Origin: Eudorina sp. 2006-703-Eu-15
Lineage: Eukaryota > Chlorophyta > Chlorophyceae > Chlamydomonadales > Volvocaceae
Assembly: GCA_003117195.1 (NCBI GenBank)
Contig: BDSI01000004.1
Span: forward strand, 62,001 to 126,000
Reading direction: 5' to 3'
Length of the DNA stretch: 64,000 nt
In this document: positions 13,354 to 26,432 of the stretch, one piece after another
Layout: every line of letters begins with the position of its first letter
How positions within the stretch are numbered: position 1 is the first letter of the stretch
Notes under the pieces: model-generated
What the model was told of the DNA's origin: nothing
Database searches by the model: none
Seen by the model: the letters and a program-made list of their open reading frames with translations, nothing else
Program-made: the position numbers and the translations under genes

Positions 13354-14546
13354 GGCCCCACCTCTGACCGGTAACACTGGGCCGATTGGCAACGCCAACA
13401 GAAACGTGGATAAGAAAGTCTACAAATTGGACAGTGTAATTAAGTCACCAAATGCAACGTGCTGCACAGTAGTGTCACTCGGCTTTTTGTGGCTCCGGAG
13501 CCACCTAACAGTGCACAAAGAATTAACCCTACATCTTCGTCGCGTATTCACATCATTGTTTGTGTTACAAACTTTATCAAAGTTGAGGTTTGTGAGTCCA
13601 GGCATCGGTTTAGAGACCTGCGCCTTTCTCCGTCATCAGTTTGATGGTGATTCATAGGGGCATTTTATTCAGAAAGGAATTGTGGGTGGCCGTTACGACA
13701 GAACTGTAGGAATCACTCGTTTGGCCTATCTCGTAATCGAGCTTGTAGAAATTGTGGGTGGCCGTTACAACAGAACTGTAGGAAGCATTGGTTTGGCCCG
13801 TCTTGTAGAAGAAGAGGCTCATTTGCATCATGAATGGATACAATGCCCAGAGCCAATTGCCCGTTGAACGGTGTGACTCGGAATTTTATAAGGCTTCGGA
13901 GCCGCCTAACCACCGTGCCCAGAGCCGCAACCCAACAACTCAGTCCCCGTCAATAACCTTTTTGATGCAATTTGTAAAAGAACATGATTTCAATTTACTA
14001 CCCTGGTACCATAATGTATCAGGAAATGAAGTTGTAAGTCCAACTCGAACGGCTTCGGGCGAGGCCTCGATTTAGACGCCTGCGGCTCTCCTTCGTCTTC
14101 ACTTTGACGGTGAGTCATGAGAACAGTTATTTACAAAATGAGTTGTAGGTGGGTGTTACACAGAACTATAGGAAGCCTTCTGACCTGGCTTGGTCCGTTT
14201 TGTAAGCAGGCGTGAGGAAGATGACGCTAAGCTGCATCATGTGTGGGTGTTTTTCAATACCCAGAGCCGATGGAGAAATGACGACTGAGGTTCCGCAGGT
14301 GGGACAGACGGCGCCACGCTGCGACGGACAGCGTGCTGAGACATGATGGGCAACGGGCCATGAAGTAATACCAGGATACGTTGAATTGCTTGAATGAACT
14401 AAAACGCTATCGTGGAGTCGCACCTTCAAGTCGTGTTGCCGGTGGTTAGCGGGCTTGCATACGACCTGTCAGTGCTCCCAGGTTGTATATGATGTGAAAT
14501 CGAATATGTTTATTTTTCCGCTTTACTTTGCTGTCACGTTTTGCAG
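13354..14546. other. Intergenic region between divergent genes, repeat-bearing
   Basis: This is the likely shared 5' region of the minus-strand TIC56-like gene and plus-strand gene A, and is less GC-rich than its neighbours. It holds a diverged tandem duplication (next entry). A first exon of gene A should lie here or in the preceding intron, but I could not identify it. Confidence 0.5.
13490..14300. repeat. Diverged tandem duplication, about 400 bp per unit
   Basis: Unit 1 starts near 13490 with GGAGCCACCTAACAGTGC and unit 2 near 13895 with GGAGCCGCCTAACCACCGTG. Both continue to a TTTAGA..CCTGCG block, a TTTGAYGGTGA(G/T)TCAT block and a GGTG(G)CCGTTAC..CAGAACT(G/A)TAGGAA block, ending in GCATCATG(A/T) and a CCCAGAGCC motif. 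The GCCGTTAC..CAGAACTGTAGGAA block is itself doubled in unit 1 (13681 and 13754). Confidence 0.6.
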
Positions 14547-17181
14547 GACGTCGGATCTGCAGTCGTCAACGGGTCGAAGCGCGAGTTGCTTCCCGCAATT
14601 GACGACGCTCTGCAGTCATCGGATAGTTTGGCTAAGGATTCCGTAAACAGTTTGGGATGCCGGTTGACAAATCGGAGCCGTGTGGACGCCGGCGTCGACT
14701 ACCGATATGGGATGCCGAACGCGCAGTCACCCCTGTCTAGCCGCGCCCTGGTCGGAGGCGTCGAATACGCGTAAGCACCCCTTTTAAAGCGAACCCCATG
14801 GACGCATTGAAATTCACCGCCCTTAGGTGCAATGGTTCTCCCTTGCGCCGGTTACTCATCCCACCTGCCCGGAGTCCTTGCCGCAAATGCCCGCGGCTCC
14901 CCCTATGCCCGCGCGCCAAAAACCAAAAGTCCTTCGGCAGTGATCCCCTTGTATAAGACGGCCTAGGATGAAACTGCCTTGGTTGAAACGGCTTTGTTTC
15001 CCCAAATGCCTATCCCAATGTCCCTCGGTTCGCACCTCGGCGCCAACTTGCAACCCACACCTGACATAGCCCCCGCTGCCCTCAATCCCTTGGAACCGGT
15101 ACATGTCCCCCCGCAGCTCCTTCTTCGTGAACCCTCTCGCGGAGGGCTCTCACGAGGGCGGCCTGCCGATCTCGTACGCGGGCGCCGCGGCGCTCCGGAA
15201 CCCCTGCCTCACCCTAGGTCTCGGCCACAACAACCCTCTGGCGGCCGAGTACGCCAGCTCCTGCCCCTCGGCCTCGTCCTCCGCGCCACACTCCCCCGCG
15301 CCCAGCAAGTTCATTGCCGCGGGACTCCCCTCCGGACCTCATCCCCAGCCCGAGGACGGCGGCACGGCGGGGTCTCCAGTCCCCTGCACTTGCCCGGACG
15401 CGCCAGGGACCCCGCTGCAGGCGGCCAAAGTCAAAGTCGTCGGCATCGGCATCGCGTGCGACTCCGCCGCCAACCATGTGGATCAGTCCGGAAGCCTGCA
15501 GCGAATGCCGGCCGGCGGACCAGCCCTGCTGACCACGCAGCGCTCCCCCGACCCGTCTGCCGGCGGTGGCGGCCCTGCCGCCGCCGCTGCCGCCGAGGGT
15601 AGCGCAGTGCCGTACACTGATCCCCGCCAGGTGGAGCCGCCGCCGGGGTACGGCCAGCTGCGGTACGGCGAGTTCGTGGAGCAGGGCGTGCGGATGCGGT
15701 CGACGGCAGGGCGGGGCAGTGTCGCGGGCTGCGCTCGGTCCGCCAGCTTTTACTTGCCGGAGGCCGCGCCATCTCACCACTTGTCGGAGCTGTGCGGTAA
15801 GGCATTAGGCGTCGGGGGCGCCGCTGGAGACGGATCTCGGCGGATGACCGTGTGCAGCGACGGCGCCGCGCCGTCCTGCGGCGGTGCCATCGCCGCCGCC
15901 ACCGCCGCTGGCGGCGGCGGCGGCGACGCCGCGCCGTCCGGCCTCGTCAGCGTCCCTGGATCCCGGGATGCCGACAATGGGGTAATCCGGGAGGGGTACA
16001 TGCCGCCGCCATTGACACCCCCGACGCCGTCGGACGCCGCGCTGATGACTCGGTGCGCTATTGGCAGCGACACACTGTCTGAACAGCACGACTCCGATAT
16101 TGACGAGGCTGCGGACGACGACGACACGGCGGACGGCGCCGCGTACCGAGCTCTGGCAGCGGCGCCTGCGGCGGCCGCCGCGGCCGCCGCCGCGTTTGCG
16201 CCCTGCACGCCGCCGCTACCGGCACACCTGAAGCCGCCTCAGCAGGGCGATGTCGGCGCCGCCGGGGAGGTTCGCGATCACAGCCAGGCTGGCGACAGGA
16301 GTGGCGAGGGGTCTGTGAGGGGCGACGGAGGGCCGCCACCACCGGGACTGCGCTCCGTAGTGTCGGCGCCGCCGCCGGAGGCGCCGCCGCTCGAGCTGCC
16401 GCCCGGGCAGCAGCTGCGGCAGGACGCACTGCTGCCGCAGATGCGGTCAGCGCCCTTGGAGGAGCCGCGGCCGCAAACTGCGGCGGAGGCGGCGGAGGCG
16501 GCGGAGGCGGCGGCGGAGGCGGCGGAGGCGGTCGGAGCGCGGGAGGCGCGGGAGCGGGCCTCAGAGCCACGGGCGGTGCAGGCGGAAGCGGCGGCGCTGA
16601 CGTCGTCATCGCCTGGTGGTGCTGGCCTTCCGGAGGAGGCCATCGCGGGGTCCGTCTCGGTAGCGCAGCTGTCTGTGGTGGCACCTATGACGGATGGGGA
16701 AGCGGAGCCGCTGCCTTGCGCGGTGGTCGAGGAGGCGGCGCAGACGGCCAAGCCGGGTTTGCTTTGGCCGGTGGCGTCCGCTTGGGTGCTCTCGCTGTCC
16801 CCCGCCGCCGCTGCGGAGGGGTGCGGGGATGTGCGGCCACGGGTTCCGGAGCAGATGGAGTCGGGGGTGCCGATGCAGGCGGGGGAGCCGTCAGAGCTGG
16901 AAACGGTCGCGGAGGAGGAAGGGCTGGGTGAGCCGTCTGCCCGCGGGGCGGATGTGGGAGGGCAGGCGGCGGCGGAGTCGACAGCGGCCTCAGTGGCGGC
17001 GGCGGCGGTGACGGCGGAGCAGCTCGGGCCGGGAGCGGACGGGGCGAACCTCGTGTCCGTGTCCGTGTCCGTGTCCCCAGAGCAGCAGAGCTTGGACCTT
17101 CCGCTGGAGACCAAGGGCACTGTCACCATGCCGGTGTGCTACCCCTCGCTGCCTCTGCTACCCGCACACCTGAAGCCGCCT

Positions 17182-17218
<37 letters not shown>

Positions 17219-18447
17219 GGACGCCAGGGGCAGAGGCAGACAGTGCCATTGGCAACGCTGACTTTGAGCCGGCGGCGGCGCCCCTGGCCGAGGAGGCGCC
17301 GGCGGCGGCGTCGCCGTCGCAGGAGGAAGTGGCCGCCCTGGAGGAGCTAAACCCACAGTCACAGCTCAGCTGCAGCAGCAGCAGCACCACCACCACCATC
17401 ACCGCATCTGTAAGCCTGCCCTGCTCGCCGCGTCCCGCCGCCAACCCCGACACCACGACCACGCCGTACACCCCGACTTCGGAACTCAGCGGGAAGACCG
17501 CCAGCGGCTGCGGTAACGGCAGTAGCTGTGGCGGTGGCGACGGCGGCGGAAGTGAGCCCTTGTGCCCGATCACACCGGAACCGGCGGAGCCCCCTCGCCG
17601 TACCGCACCTTGCGACCCCGGATGCTCTATCTCGGGTCTGGCCATGACCCGCCACCTGATCCGCCAACTGGGCCTTATCCCAGATCCCAAGCTCATCGCT
17701 GCCGAGGCTCCGGCACCGGAGGAGGACCCTGTCGCGCCGCCGCCGCCGCCGGAGGCGGAGACGGGGCCGATGGCGGTGGCTGTGCCGGCGGAACAGGAAC
17801 AGCAGGCGGGCGCATGCGCCGCCGCGGAGCTTGCCGGCGTGCCGCCCTCGTCACCCTTCGCCGGGGCCGTCGACGCAGCGGAGGCTGCGCTGCAGGCCGC
17901 CGCCGCGGCCTCAGCGCCAACCGCAGCGGGCGGGTTAACGGCGGCGGCGCCGGCGGCCCGCGGCTGCGTGGACGAGGATGTGGGGCGCCCCGACGAGCGC
18001 GACTGCGCGCCGGACTGCTGCCTCGGGGCAGACCTGATGCATCTGGGGGATCTGTCGGTGGCTGTCGTCGAGCCGTGGAAGTTGGCTCCGCCAACTGACC
18101 GCGGGGCGGCTGTGGAAGGCGACGGCCGCGACGAGTACGATGATCTGTCGTACTCGCTCTCCTCCACGCGCGAGAGCAGCTCCATCTTCGACGCTTCGTA
18201 CGGAAGGTACGGCACCGGTCTCCTCAGCGTCCGCAGCATGCAGGGCTGGCTGGAACCGCAGGGCTGGAAGCCGCTGCGAGAGCGGTTCGGCTGCGACGGC
18301 GAGGAGCAGCCCCGCGGCGGCGTCGGCGTCGGTGGCGTCGGCGGCGCGGAGGCGGGGCCGACCGACGCGGCGTCGGTGACGGTGACGCCGCGGACGTCGC
18401 GTGTGCGGTTCGATGTCTGGAATCGCCAGGAGGGGCGCAAGTCCTGA
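14547..18447 (+). CDS. Gene A: large Ala/Pro/Gln-rich protein, paralog of gene B
   Basis: I do not recognise this family. The supported exons are 14547-14770 and 15117-18447 (TGA). They join in phase 2, so a split Ala codon is restored after GGVEY. The first coding exon lies upstream and was not found; an ATG at 15103 lies in the intron. Before the junction comes SRALVGGVEY and after it SFFVNPLAEGSHEGG, then ISYAGAA and NPLAAEY; all four blocks recur in gene B. The rest is low complexity, with two LPAHLKPPQQ repeats (about 16220 and 17165), the second running into a polyglutamine tract. Near the C-terminus is CSISGLAMTRHLIRQLGL (about 17623), again shared with gene B. The end is acidic and Gly-rich. 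Cellular role and location are unknown. Confidence 0.7.
17182..17217 (+). repeat. (CAG)12 coding repeat
   Basis: Twelve CAG codons encode polyglutamine inside gene A, directly after its second LPAHLKPPQ motif. The first LPAHLKPPQQ copy (about 16220) has no expansion. Confidence 0.95.
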
Positions 18448-21400
18448 CACAGCTCAGATGTCACCTCCGGGGGACGGGCAACAGGAAAGCGGGCCTCCAG
18501 GGGTGGGCGGGGGGAGGTGGGAGCTGGGTGGGCGCGTGGGGGGAGGGCCCGCGGCTGGGGCCCGCTGCCGGAGACTGTGGAGCCGTCCGGACCCACAGGT
18601 CGGTTGGGGGCAGGATGCCGCTATTGGCCCCTGCCCTCGCCCCGGCCGGCGATCAGCTCTCTCCTGCTCGTGGGCTTCTCCTCTTTCTTCCCCGGGGGCG
18701 ACTGCCGCATGGCGGCCTTCCTTCCTTCCTGGGTTCAAGACTTGCCATGTTGAAGGTTCGACTGGGACGGAGATGTTTGTGACCCTTTCGACCCCTTTTG
18801 ACCCTTTCAGCGGCTCAATTATTGCACGCAGTTGCTCGATCCCCTCGACGGCTATATATTATTCGTGGTTCGATGGACAGACAGATGCTCGTAGGTACCG
18901 GAAGGTGGGCAGGTAGGCAGGTCGTCTGATTGGGGGCGCCGCGAGGGTGCAGCCGGTTTGTGGTGGTGGTGCCTGGTGTAGCGACACCATCAGCCGAGGT
19001 CGGGCCAAGGTCAAGGAGGAAGAGGGGGGTGGCAAATGGCCAGGTCTGGGGGGAAGCCCTTCGTTGAGACCCTTGCCTCGCCTTGCACACGGCGTGCCGT
19101 GCACAAGAAAGTTTCGTCGCACGACAGAGTGCGCTGGGCGGGAGTTGCCAGCCGCACGAACTTGTGCCGTACGGTACGGTATGGTACAATAGTACGACTG
19201 CCCCCGCGGTCCGCCCGAGCCGATGTACGGGATATCCAGGCGAAGGGATGCAAAATGATGCACAGAAGGATTGAGACATTTGCTGGACGAGGGGGACGGG
19301 ATACCGGGCTCTGTGCCAAACCGGGGGTTGATCGGTTTCACTGATGTCCGCTAATTTGTGTTTTTTGTCGTTCACGTTACTGGCGGGCGCCTTGCGGCCC
19401 GTGCCCGTGCGCACCAGCGGCAGCGCTGCTGCGTTTGCTGAACTCCCCGCCCACCTCGTGCTTGTTCCGTGTTCATACTCGTTTGTGGGAGCGCGACTCC
19501 TGACCCCACATCGCCAAGCTTCGTGGGCGCGTCAGTGGGTACCTGGTAGTCAGTGCGGGACCCTCGGAACCTCGGCTTCTTTTGCGCGGCGGCAGTCGTA
19601 TTGCGGGTGGCGGAAGGAGGGTCGAGGGCGAGAGGGACGGACGGGGGAAACGGGAGCTCAGCTTGCTTGCTTGGACGCGTCATGGGCTTCGGGCGCGCTA
19701 GGTGCGGCTCAGTGCTTGTGACTGACAATGTCCGTACAAGTCGTACCCGTGTTCGCATCTGGGCGCGCTCATCCTTGGTTTTGGTCTGGTTTATTTGGTC
19801 TTGATGGCAAAATGCATGCCTTGCCGTACGGCCAGCGCGTGGTGCACGGGTATGCATGTGAGGATCATATGCGGAGCAGCTTTCATATTCTGGTCATTCT
19901 CCTAATTCACTCGTTTCACTCTTGAGCCATCGCCATCGATGTACCGGTTCCCGGTGGTCTTGGGGGAGGTTCGAACCTAAAACTGCCGTCGTGATTTGTT
20001 GCGGGTCCGCGGAGCTGAGTGGACGGGGGTGTATGTCCCAGCCGTGTGGACCAGCGTGTACGGCCAGGTGATTGTGATGATGATGGTGATGACGTACGTT
20101 CTTAGCTTTTATCTTAGCTTTTAAAACTCTCAGGCGACCGGGATATCCCTCGCACATTTCATGGGAGTTTCTAACAACAACAAATTGGTATAAGGGATTT
20201 GATAGGTAGGTAGAGGTGGGCTCGGTGGAGGTCCGGCGACAGGCATCCGTTACAGACACCGCTGCCCCATTTGCGCGGAATCGATTGCGTCGAGACAGTC
20301 GGCGTCGGGCCGGCTGCGCCGGATGAGCGGCGACGTCGGCTGTCAGTGCTGGGTGAAGGGGCCACGGGAGGGACGGTTGGTGCGCTGGCTGGCGCGGGTG
20401 GTGTGTTGCATGGTTGGCCGCGGGCTGTACTGTGTGGACTCTTAAGACAGGAGCTTATCTGATGACGGGAAGCTCGCGCTTTATGACTGTAGGTGGAGGG
20501 AGGGAAGGGCGCTCTCTGTGGCTTGGTGGATGGCGTTCCCAGGACGGCGCATGACGCTTGTGGACGTGTCTGTGTGTGCATGTGTGTCTGTATGCCTGTC
20601 TGCCTGCGTCATATCTTTCATATTCGAGGCAAAGGGTAGGTGGTCTGGGACAGCAAGGGAGGCATCCCTGCCGTTTTCGATTCGCGCCGCGCCCGTTTGC
20701 CGTGTTTGGGGCGCGAGCGGGCGGCCAGGTAGGTAGGTAGGTAGGTTACTGGTATCGCTTCAAATAAAGAGGAACAGGCTGATCACTTATCTGGCGGTCG
20801 CGGTGAGTTGATTTGGAGCCCGCTCCATAACGCTGATCCTCATTCCTCTATCGCCGGTAAATTACAGTGTGCGCTGTCTGAATCCCATCGGCCTGCCTCC
20901 GAAATGATAACGAAGGTTTCACGCACGCAATCCGCCTTGCACGGTGGTAGCGGCAGCAGCCCGCGAACGATTAGGATGTACGGTATGCAGTTCAAAATAT
21001 GTGAAGTTTATGCAATTCAGCTCCGAGTTTGACGCCTGCGCATCCGCTCAAGTCGGGCGGCGGCGCTTCTGGATCTTCGCAGAGCTTCGCAGCTTTTGAA
21101 CGACATAGGCCCCGGGGCACGCCGACCCCAAAAGAGCCCAGCCTTCCCGAGGCAAGCAAGGCCTCCACCGCTCCACAGGTGACATGCCTTATCTTATGCC
21201 CGCCCCGGGGTTGCTCGTTGAGTTCTTGATGGTTAGAGTTACATAAGCGGCCGCCTCCGTCACCCGGCGGCTCCAACACTTCTGCTGGAGCGCCGCATTG
21301 ACATCCCTTGCAGGCCAGACGGCACATCCCACATCAGATTGGAGCAGAGCGACTTGTCGTACGTCCCGTAACGCAGCACGCGGCACAACAGGGTACAGCA

Positions 21401-23469
21401 CAGCACACACAGCGCGCAGGCAGGGCTCCTGGCGTTTGCGTGTGGGTGCTAGCCGTGCACGTAACGCTTACGGAAAGCGAAGCCTAATACATCCCATGTT
21501 AGCGATCAGTCTTTGGGGAAGGTAGCACAACAACCCAACCAACGGTAACATCAGGGCCCCAACAACGAAAAACAGACCAACTGGCAACAAACCGGCAACT
21601 ACCGACAGACTGCAAGTTCGGAAGTTCCCAGCTGCCGCAGACAAGGTCACGTCGTACATGGCCGTAGCCATGCAAGGCTCGTCCTAGAAGTCGCTAGAAC
21701 CTGGTGCGCTGCTGCAGATCCCGGCGCCGGCATTTGCGGCTCTCGCAGGCAGAGCCTCCTGGCTGACTTCCACCGGCTCCATGCCCCACAAGCGCATGCC
21801 CCACATATCCATGACATCAACTAATCAGTACACGTATCCACCCACCTTCCCTCGTGGCACGCTTACTCCACCCCGATCCGCCCGACTCGGGTTTCGGAGC
21901 CCCGGCGGCGGTCGCTTTCTGCTACCAATGCGGGACCGCGGTATGAAGCCCCCCGGCCTTGCTCGTCCTCCGGTCGACGTCCAGGCTCAGTGGGCAAGTC
22001 AGTCAGTTAGGTACCTCAGTTAGTTAGTGAGTGAGCGAGCAAGCCTAAATCCATACCCCCAGCAGTCTGGGCTGTTTCTTGTAAACCCCCAGCAGTCAAC
22101 ATATCGGACCCAAGATGCGGGCCTAGTCAACCCCTCATCCTAAAGTCTGGAGCCCGATGGTTCCCGATACTGCCACTACCGCCTGCGGCAACAGCTGCCC
22201 GCGTTTGTGCGCGGCAGCCCGATTAAAAATACCCCTAGATACCTTGCAGACACAACCGAGGGCGCAACACACACCCTGAACACACCCTGACGATTGCCGT
22301 TCTAGGGCCTACCATAGTATCGTCCGGAAATACCCGCTCGCGGCGTTTCACAGCTAATTCCTCGGGAAAGTTCTCCTCCATCGCGTCACGCGAACGGATG
22401 CGTGCGACGGCAACGTCGTGAAAAAAACTACGCGGCGCAGGTTATGTCGTGCTAATTGTCTCAGCGCACGGTGAAACAGCAGCAGTCCGCGATGTAACCC
22501 ATGAAGTGAAATGGTCCGGAGGCGGTGTGGCGCAACACCTGCCGGACCCCACGCCTTAGTCACGTTGGTGAACTGCAACACTCTGGTGAAGCTATCTCTA
22601 TGAGGAGGAAGTCCCAGCGCGCGTCTGCGAGCGCCCTTATCCCCGCGAATGCATCTAAATTATCAAGCGCATCCAGCTATCGACACCCCTCACATGTGTG
22701 CGCATGTGGGTGTAGTAAAGGAGATTCTGCGTGTGCGCACATTGATCCCCGCCCCGGTGTTCTCCCCCCAGCAATCTATGCAGGCAGTCAGTGAAAGTCT
22801 GTGCACGCCAACTACGCGGCGGTGCTCTCTCTTCCGCGCTGCTGCGCTCAAACAAAGTCCTAGACCACTCATTCATACCTCCCGTGCCTCGGATGGCAGC
22901 AACCCGCTCCTTCTAGTAGTACAGTCCACCAACGGCACAACAGCAACCACCAACTGTGCGGTTTTGGTACGGTGCGCTCAGCACCTACGTCTAACACCCT
23001 CCGTCGAACGGTCCCGTTCTAATATTTATCGATCGGTGAATACATCAGCCCGTCTGCTGGGGGGAACCTCAGCTCGACCCGCACAAAATTCACAAATTCA
23101 ACAACCAGGAGACACCGCATGTACCGGTCTAAACCAGCACACCCCAACACACGCCGGCGACAACCTCAACACTGCCCGCAGCAACTCCTGCCAGCACAGC
23201 TTTTCCCTGCCTGCATCAGCAACGTGCCGCAACAGACTTGCATCTTCTGACAGCTCCATCGCGTCCGACGCGCCCGGCAGTGGCCGCCCGCCATCCGCCC
23301 TGCCCCGGTGCTCCCCAGGGCACCCACCCAACACAGGTTCCACAACCGACGCAACTACAACTGTCGACCCCGGGGGACCTCGGCTTCCTTGCGTGCATCC
23401 CAACCAAGTTCGCTGCTCGTGCACATGTCCAAAAATAAAGGAGAAGCGTCAAATATTCGGTCTGGGACA
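18448..23469. other. Intergenic stretch between genes A and B
   Basis: These 5 kb lie between the convergent 3' ends of genes A and B. I see no frame with a recognisable domain or a convincing set of splice sites. Short GTAC-rich runs occur (for example near 19180), and tetranucleotide GTAG repeats lie near 20730. Parts may be 3' untranslated sequence. Confidence 0.5.
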
Positions 23470-25280
23470 TCACAGCTCCTGGGGGGTCCCCCCCTCTTCG
23501 ATGAGCAGCCCCGGAGGCAGCAGCCCAAGTCGTCGGACGATCGCCCGCGTCATTGCCAATCCAGAGATGGAACAGCGGGGGCCGTCGCCGATGAGCCACC
23601 GGCCGCTGTTGCTCATGCAGCCCCCGCAGCGCAAGGCCGCAGCAGGGCCGCCGCCGCCCTCCGCAGCGCCGTCCGAGCCGCTGGACTCGCGGCCCTCCCG
23701 TACCAATAAAACGGCAATGTCAGCGGCAGCGGCCGCTGAAGCACCCGCACCAGTCGCCGCTGCGAGTTCCAGGGATGCAGTGGCGAGAAGCGCCGGCGGT
23801 TCCCTCCACAGGCGGCTGCCACAGCCAGAGCCCGCAGTGCTGCTGCAGTTGCTACAGCCGCACGTGACGACCTCCGCACCCCCGTCTGAGGTGGCCAAAG
23901 AGGCGGGGGCGGAGGAAGGCGAAGGCGATGCGGAGGAGGCAGCAGAGGATCTGCCCCAGTCGCTGCTGGGACAACCCGTCGGCGAACAGGCCCCTGACAG
24001 CACCAGCAACGCTGCCCCCTCCAGCCTGTCAGGTTCCACTTGCCGGGGGGCCGGCACGGAGGACAGTGGTTGCGGCAGCAGCGGCAACTGCAAGCCGGGG
24101 CCATGTCCCGACAGGAGTGGCAGCCAGCACTCTTCCACCTCCCCGTCTGTGCTCGGTTGCCGTCGCACGTTCTGCGATTGTTGATTCTGCGATGGCTGTG
24201 GCTGCGATTGTTGTTGCTGCTGCAGTTTTTGTTGTTGCTGTTGCTGTGCCTCAATGGAGGTTTGACCCGGGAACCTGCCCGGGCAAGAAGCCCCCCCGTC
24301 CCGCGGCTGCGCTGCCTCTTCCAGCCACACTGACCGGCGGTGCGGCGCCGTCGGAAGGACTCCGGCCTCCCGGGCGGTCAGGGGCGGTGTCCGTGGAGCG
24401 CAAGGATCCCGCGGCGCCGGAACTGCTGCCTGCTCGGCTTGCTGCTCTTTGGCCGACATCCACGACTGGTGCAGCGACAGCTGCCAGCAGGAGGCCCGGG
24501 TGTCTGGAGTGCCTGCGGCGCCGGTCAGCAGCGCCCAGGGGGCCGCAGGCTGGGTGGCGTAGGGCTCTAGAATGGTGATGGCGGCCAAAGGAGTGTCAGA
24601 GAGGTGGCGGACACGTTGATGCTGGTCATTGGCGCTGCGGCAGTTACCAAGCGGTGGGAGCAGGCCTGCGTATCTGGCCAAACTGCCGGGGGGCCAGAGC
24701 GTTGCCGGCTGCGGACTGTCGTCGGCGCCAGCATTATAAGATCGTGTGAAGGCAATAAATGATGCTCGGGCGGATCCCGGCTGGGAGTCATCATCGAACT
24801 CGCTGCCGTTGTACTCTTCTGCCAGCGGGTTGTGCAACCCCGGGCCAGCACCGATGATCGCAGCGCCAGCGTATGGAATATCTAGGCCTTCTTCATGGGA
24901 GCCTTCAGCCACCGGATTTAGGAAAAAATAGCTGCGCGACAGGAGCGAAAACGGGGTCATGGCGGTTGTAACCGCGAGTGAGATGGTACACAATCAGGCG
25001 CGAGACTTGCATAAACTACTGCAAGTAGTAATTACAAAAAAACGTAATCACTTGCAATGCTGTGGCTGCAAAATGCCTTGATCACCAAGCGGCGCGTGCA
25101 ATACAACCGACACGCATAGCTGACAGTTCCTGCGTTCAGCTTGCACTTATTATGAGACACGTACTTGTACTCAACACCGCCAACAAGAGCCCGGCTTGTC
25201 ATTCCCCGGCCATGTTGACCGCGGCTTGAGTAGTCAGAAGAATGGTCCGCAAGCGTCCTCCCGAACTCATAATCCAACAT
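23470..25280 (-). CDS. Gene B: Gln/Ser/Ala-rich protein, paralog of gene A
   Basis: This is an unrecognised family and the best-defined member of it here. Exon 1 is 25280-25165 (ATG at 25280, donor gtacgt) and exon 2 is 24931-23470 (TGA). They join in phase 2, as in gene A, and give about 525 residues. Exon 1 encodes MLDYEFGRTL and ends SRALVGGVEY. Exon 2 begins YFFLNPVAEGSHEEG, then IPYAGAA and NPLAEEY. A Gln-rich segment lies near the middle, and Ser/Ala-rich sequence follows. The C-terminus carries CSISGLAMTRAIVRRLGLLP close to the stop. The gene is convergent with A. No transmembrane segment is evident. The plus-strand frame across the same DNA is treated as a shadow because only the minus strand matches gene A. 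Confidence 0.75.
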
Positions 25281-26432
25281 TCTGTGCGTAAGATATTGTT
25301 AAAAATTCACGCGGTACTACTTGGGATGCGATGTTAGTATGCAGTAACTTCCAGCGTTAGGTTGGCAGCGCGGAGCGCGCTTCCTCACGTCGACTACTCT
25401 CCTGTTAACCGATGCTTAAGAAATTTCTCCTATTCTGTATGTTTAACATATGCTCTGTACGCTGCTATGCTCCCTGCTTACACATGAGGAGGGTCGGTGG
25501 TACGGCGTACACAGTTGTCCCTCGAGTTTAAATAGGCTTCTTGTGGACGGCAACTCCCCGGCAACTGACCAGGAGGCAATGAGACAAAAATTCCTTAACT
25601 TCTCAACGCTATAGTACTTGATTTTAGCACTGTACTTTTCCGCGCCACGTTTTCCATCAAGTCCCTACCTGCGTTATTGCTTCCAATGGCCAGGTTGCAT
25701 GTGTATAGCGAATAAATTTGTTAGACCTCTGCAGCTTATTGGTCGAAACACCTGAGAGAACATGCAACGTTAGGCATCGCTCCAGGTCCCGTGACACAAT
25801 CACTCTAGTACCGCTGTCATCTTCGAGCCGCTTGCGACGCCTCCAGCTGTTACATCTGCAACGCTACTGAACATGGTTACGGGAACTGTTTCATCTCCTA
25901 GTTTTTGATGTGTTTCATTGTGCGCCCGAACATGCAACGACCTGCCACATACGCGGGCACAGAACAGCTCACGGTTGGTCGGGCGTTTGGGGCACCGTTG
26001 GCGACGACGCCGCTCCTCCGATTGCTTGTCATGGTCATGGCTGATCCCAACGTTCCGTGCGCGGATGGTCGATGGCTTCTGTTTTTCTTGTGCGCCGGAC
26101 AGGCCTGGTCTGCATTCCCACCCAGGGAAGTGGGGCGGCCAGTTGTGGGCCCAGTGCGGTTCTCCCGCTGTTCACAGACTGCCTCTGGTTTCCCTCAAAA
26201 ATGGACGCAGACAAACACATGGCACTCGTCCTTGCTGCTCGAGCGCAACCGCCAGTTTAACGAGCCAAATGAGTAAGATACGTAAACGATGAAAGACCTG
26301 ACGACACGGCGGCAGTGGAGAGGGAGCTGTAGACAGCGTACAGCCACCGCTTGACAGACGCCATGCGCGTTTCCTCAATCAAAAAAAGCAGTATGGGTGA
26401 CGCGCGGTAGGGGTGACAGCTGGCGGGAACAC

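Noticed and set aside
17181..18596. Minus-strand open frame opposite the 3' half of gene A
   Set aside because: It is low complexity, with no motif and no splice support, and antisense to the conserved CSISGLAMTR block.
19960..19990. GGTTCGAACC box as part of a tRNA gene
   Set aside because: No A box at the right distance and no acceptor or anticodon stems on either strand.
22649..24184. Plus-strand open frame of 511 codons opposite gene B
   Set aside because: Only the minus strand shares the blocks and splice junction with gene A; the plus frame is a GC-driven shadow.
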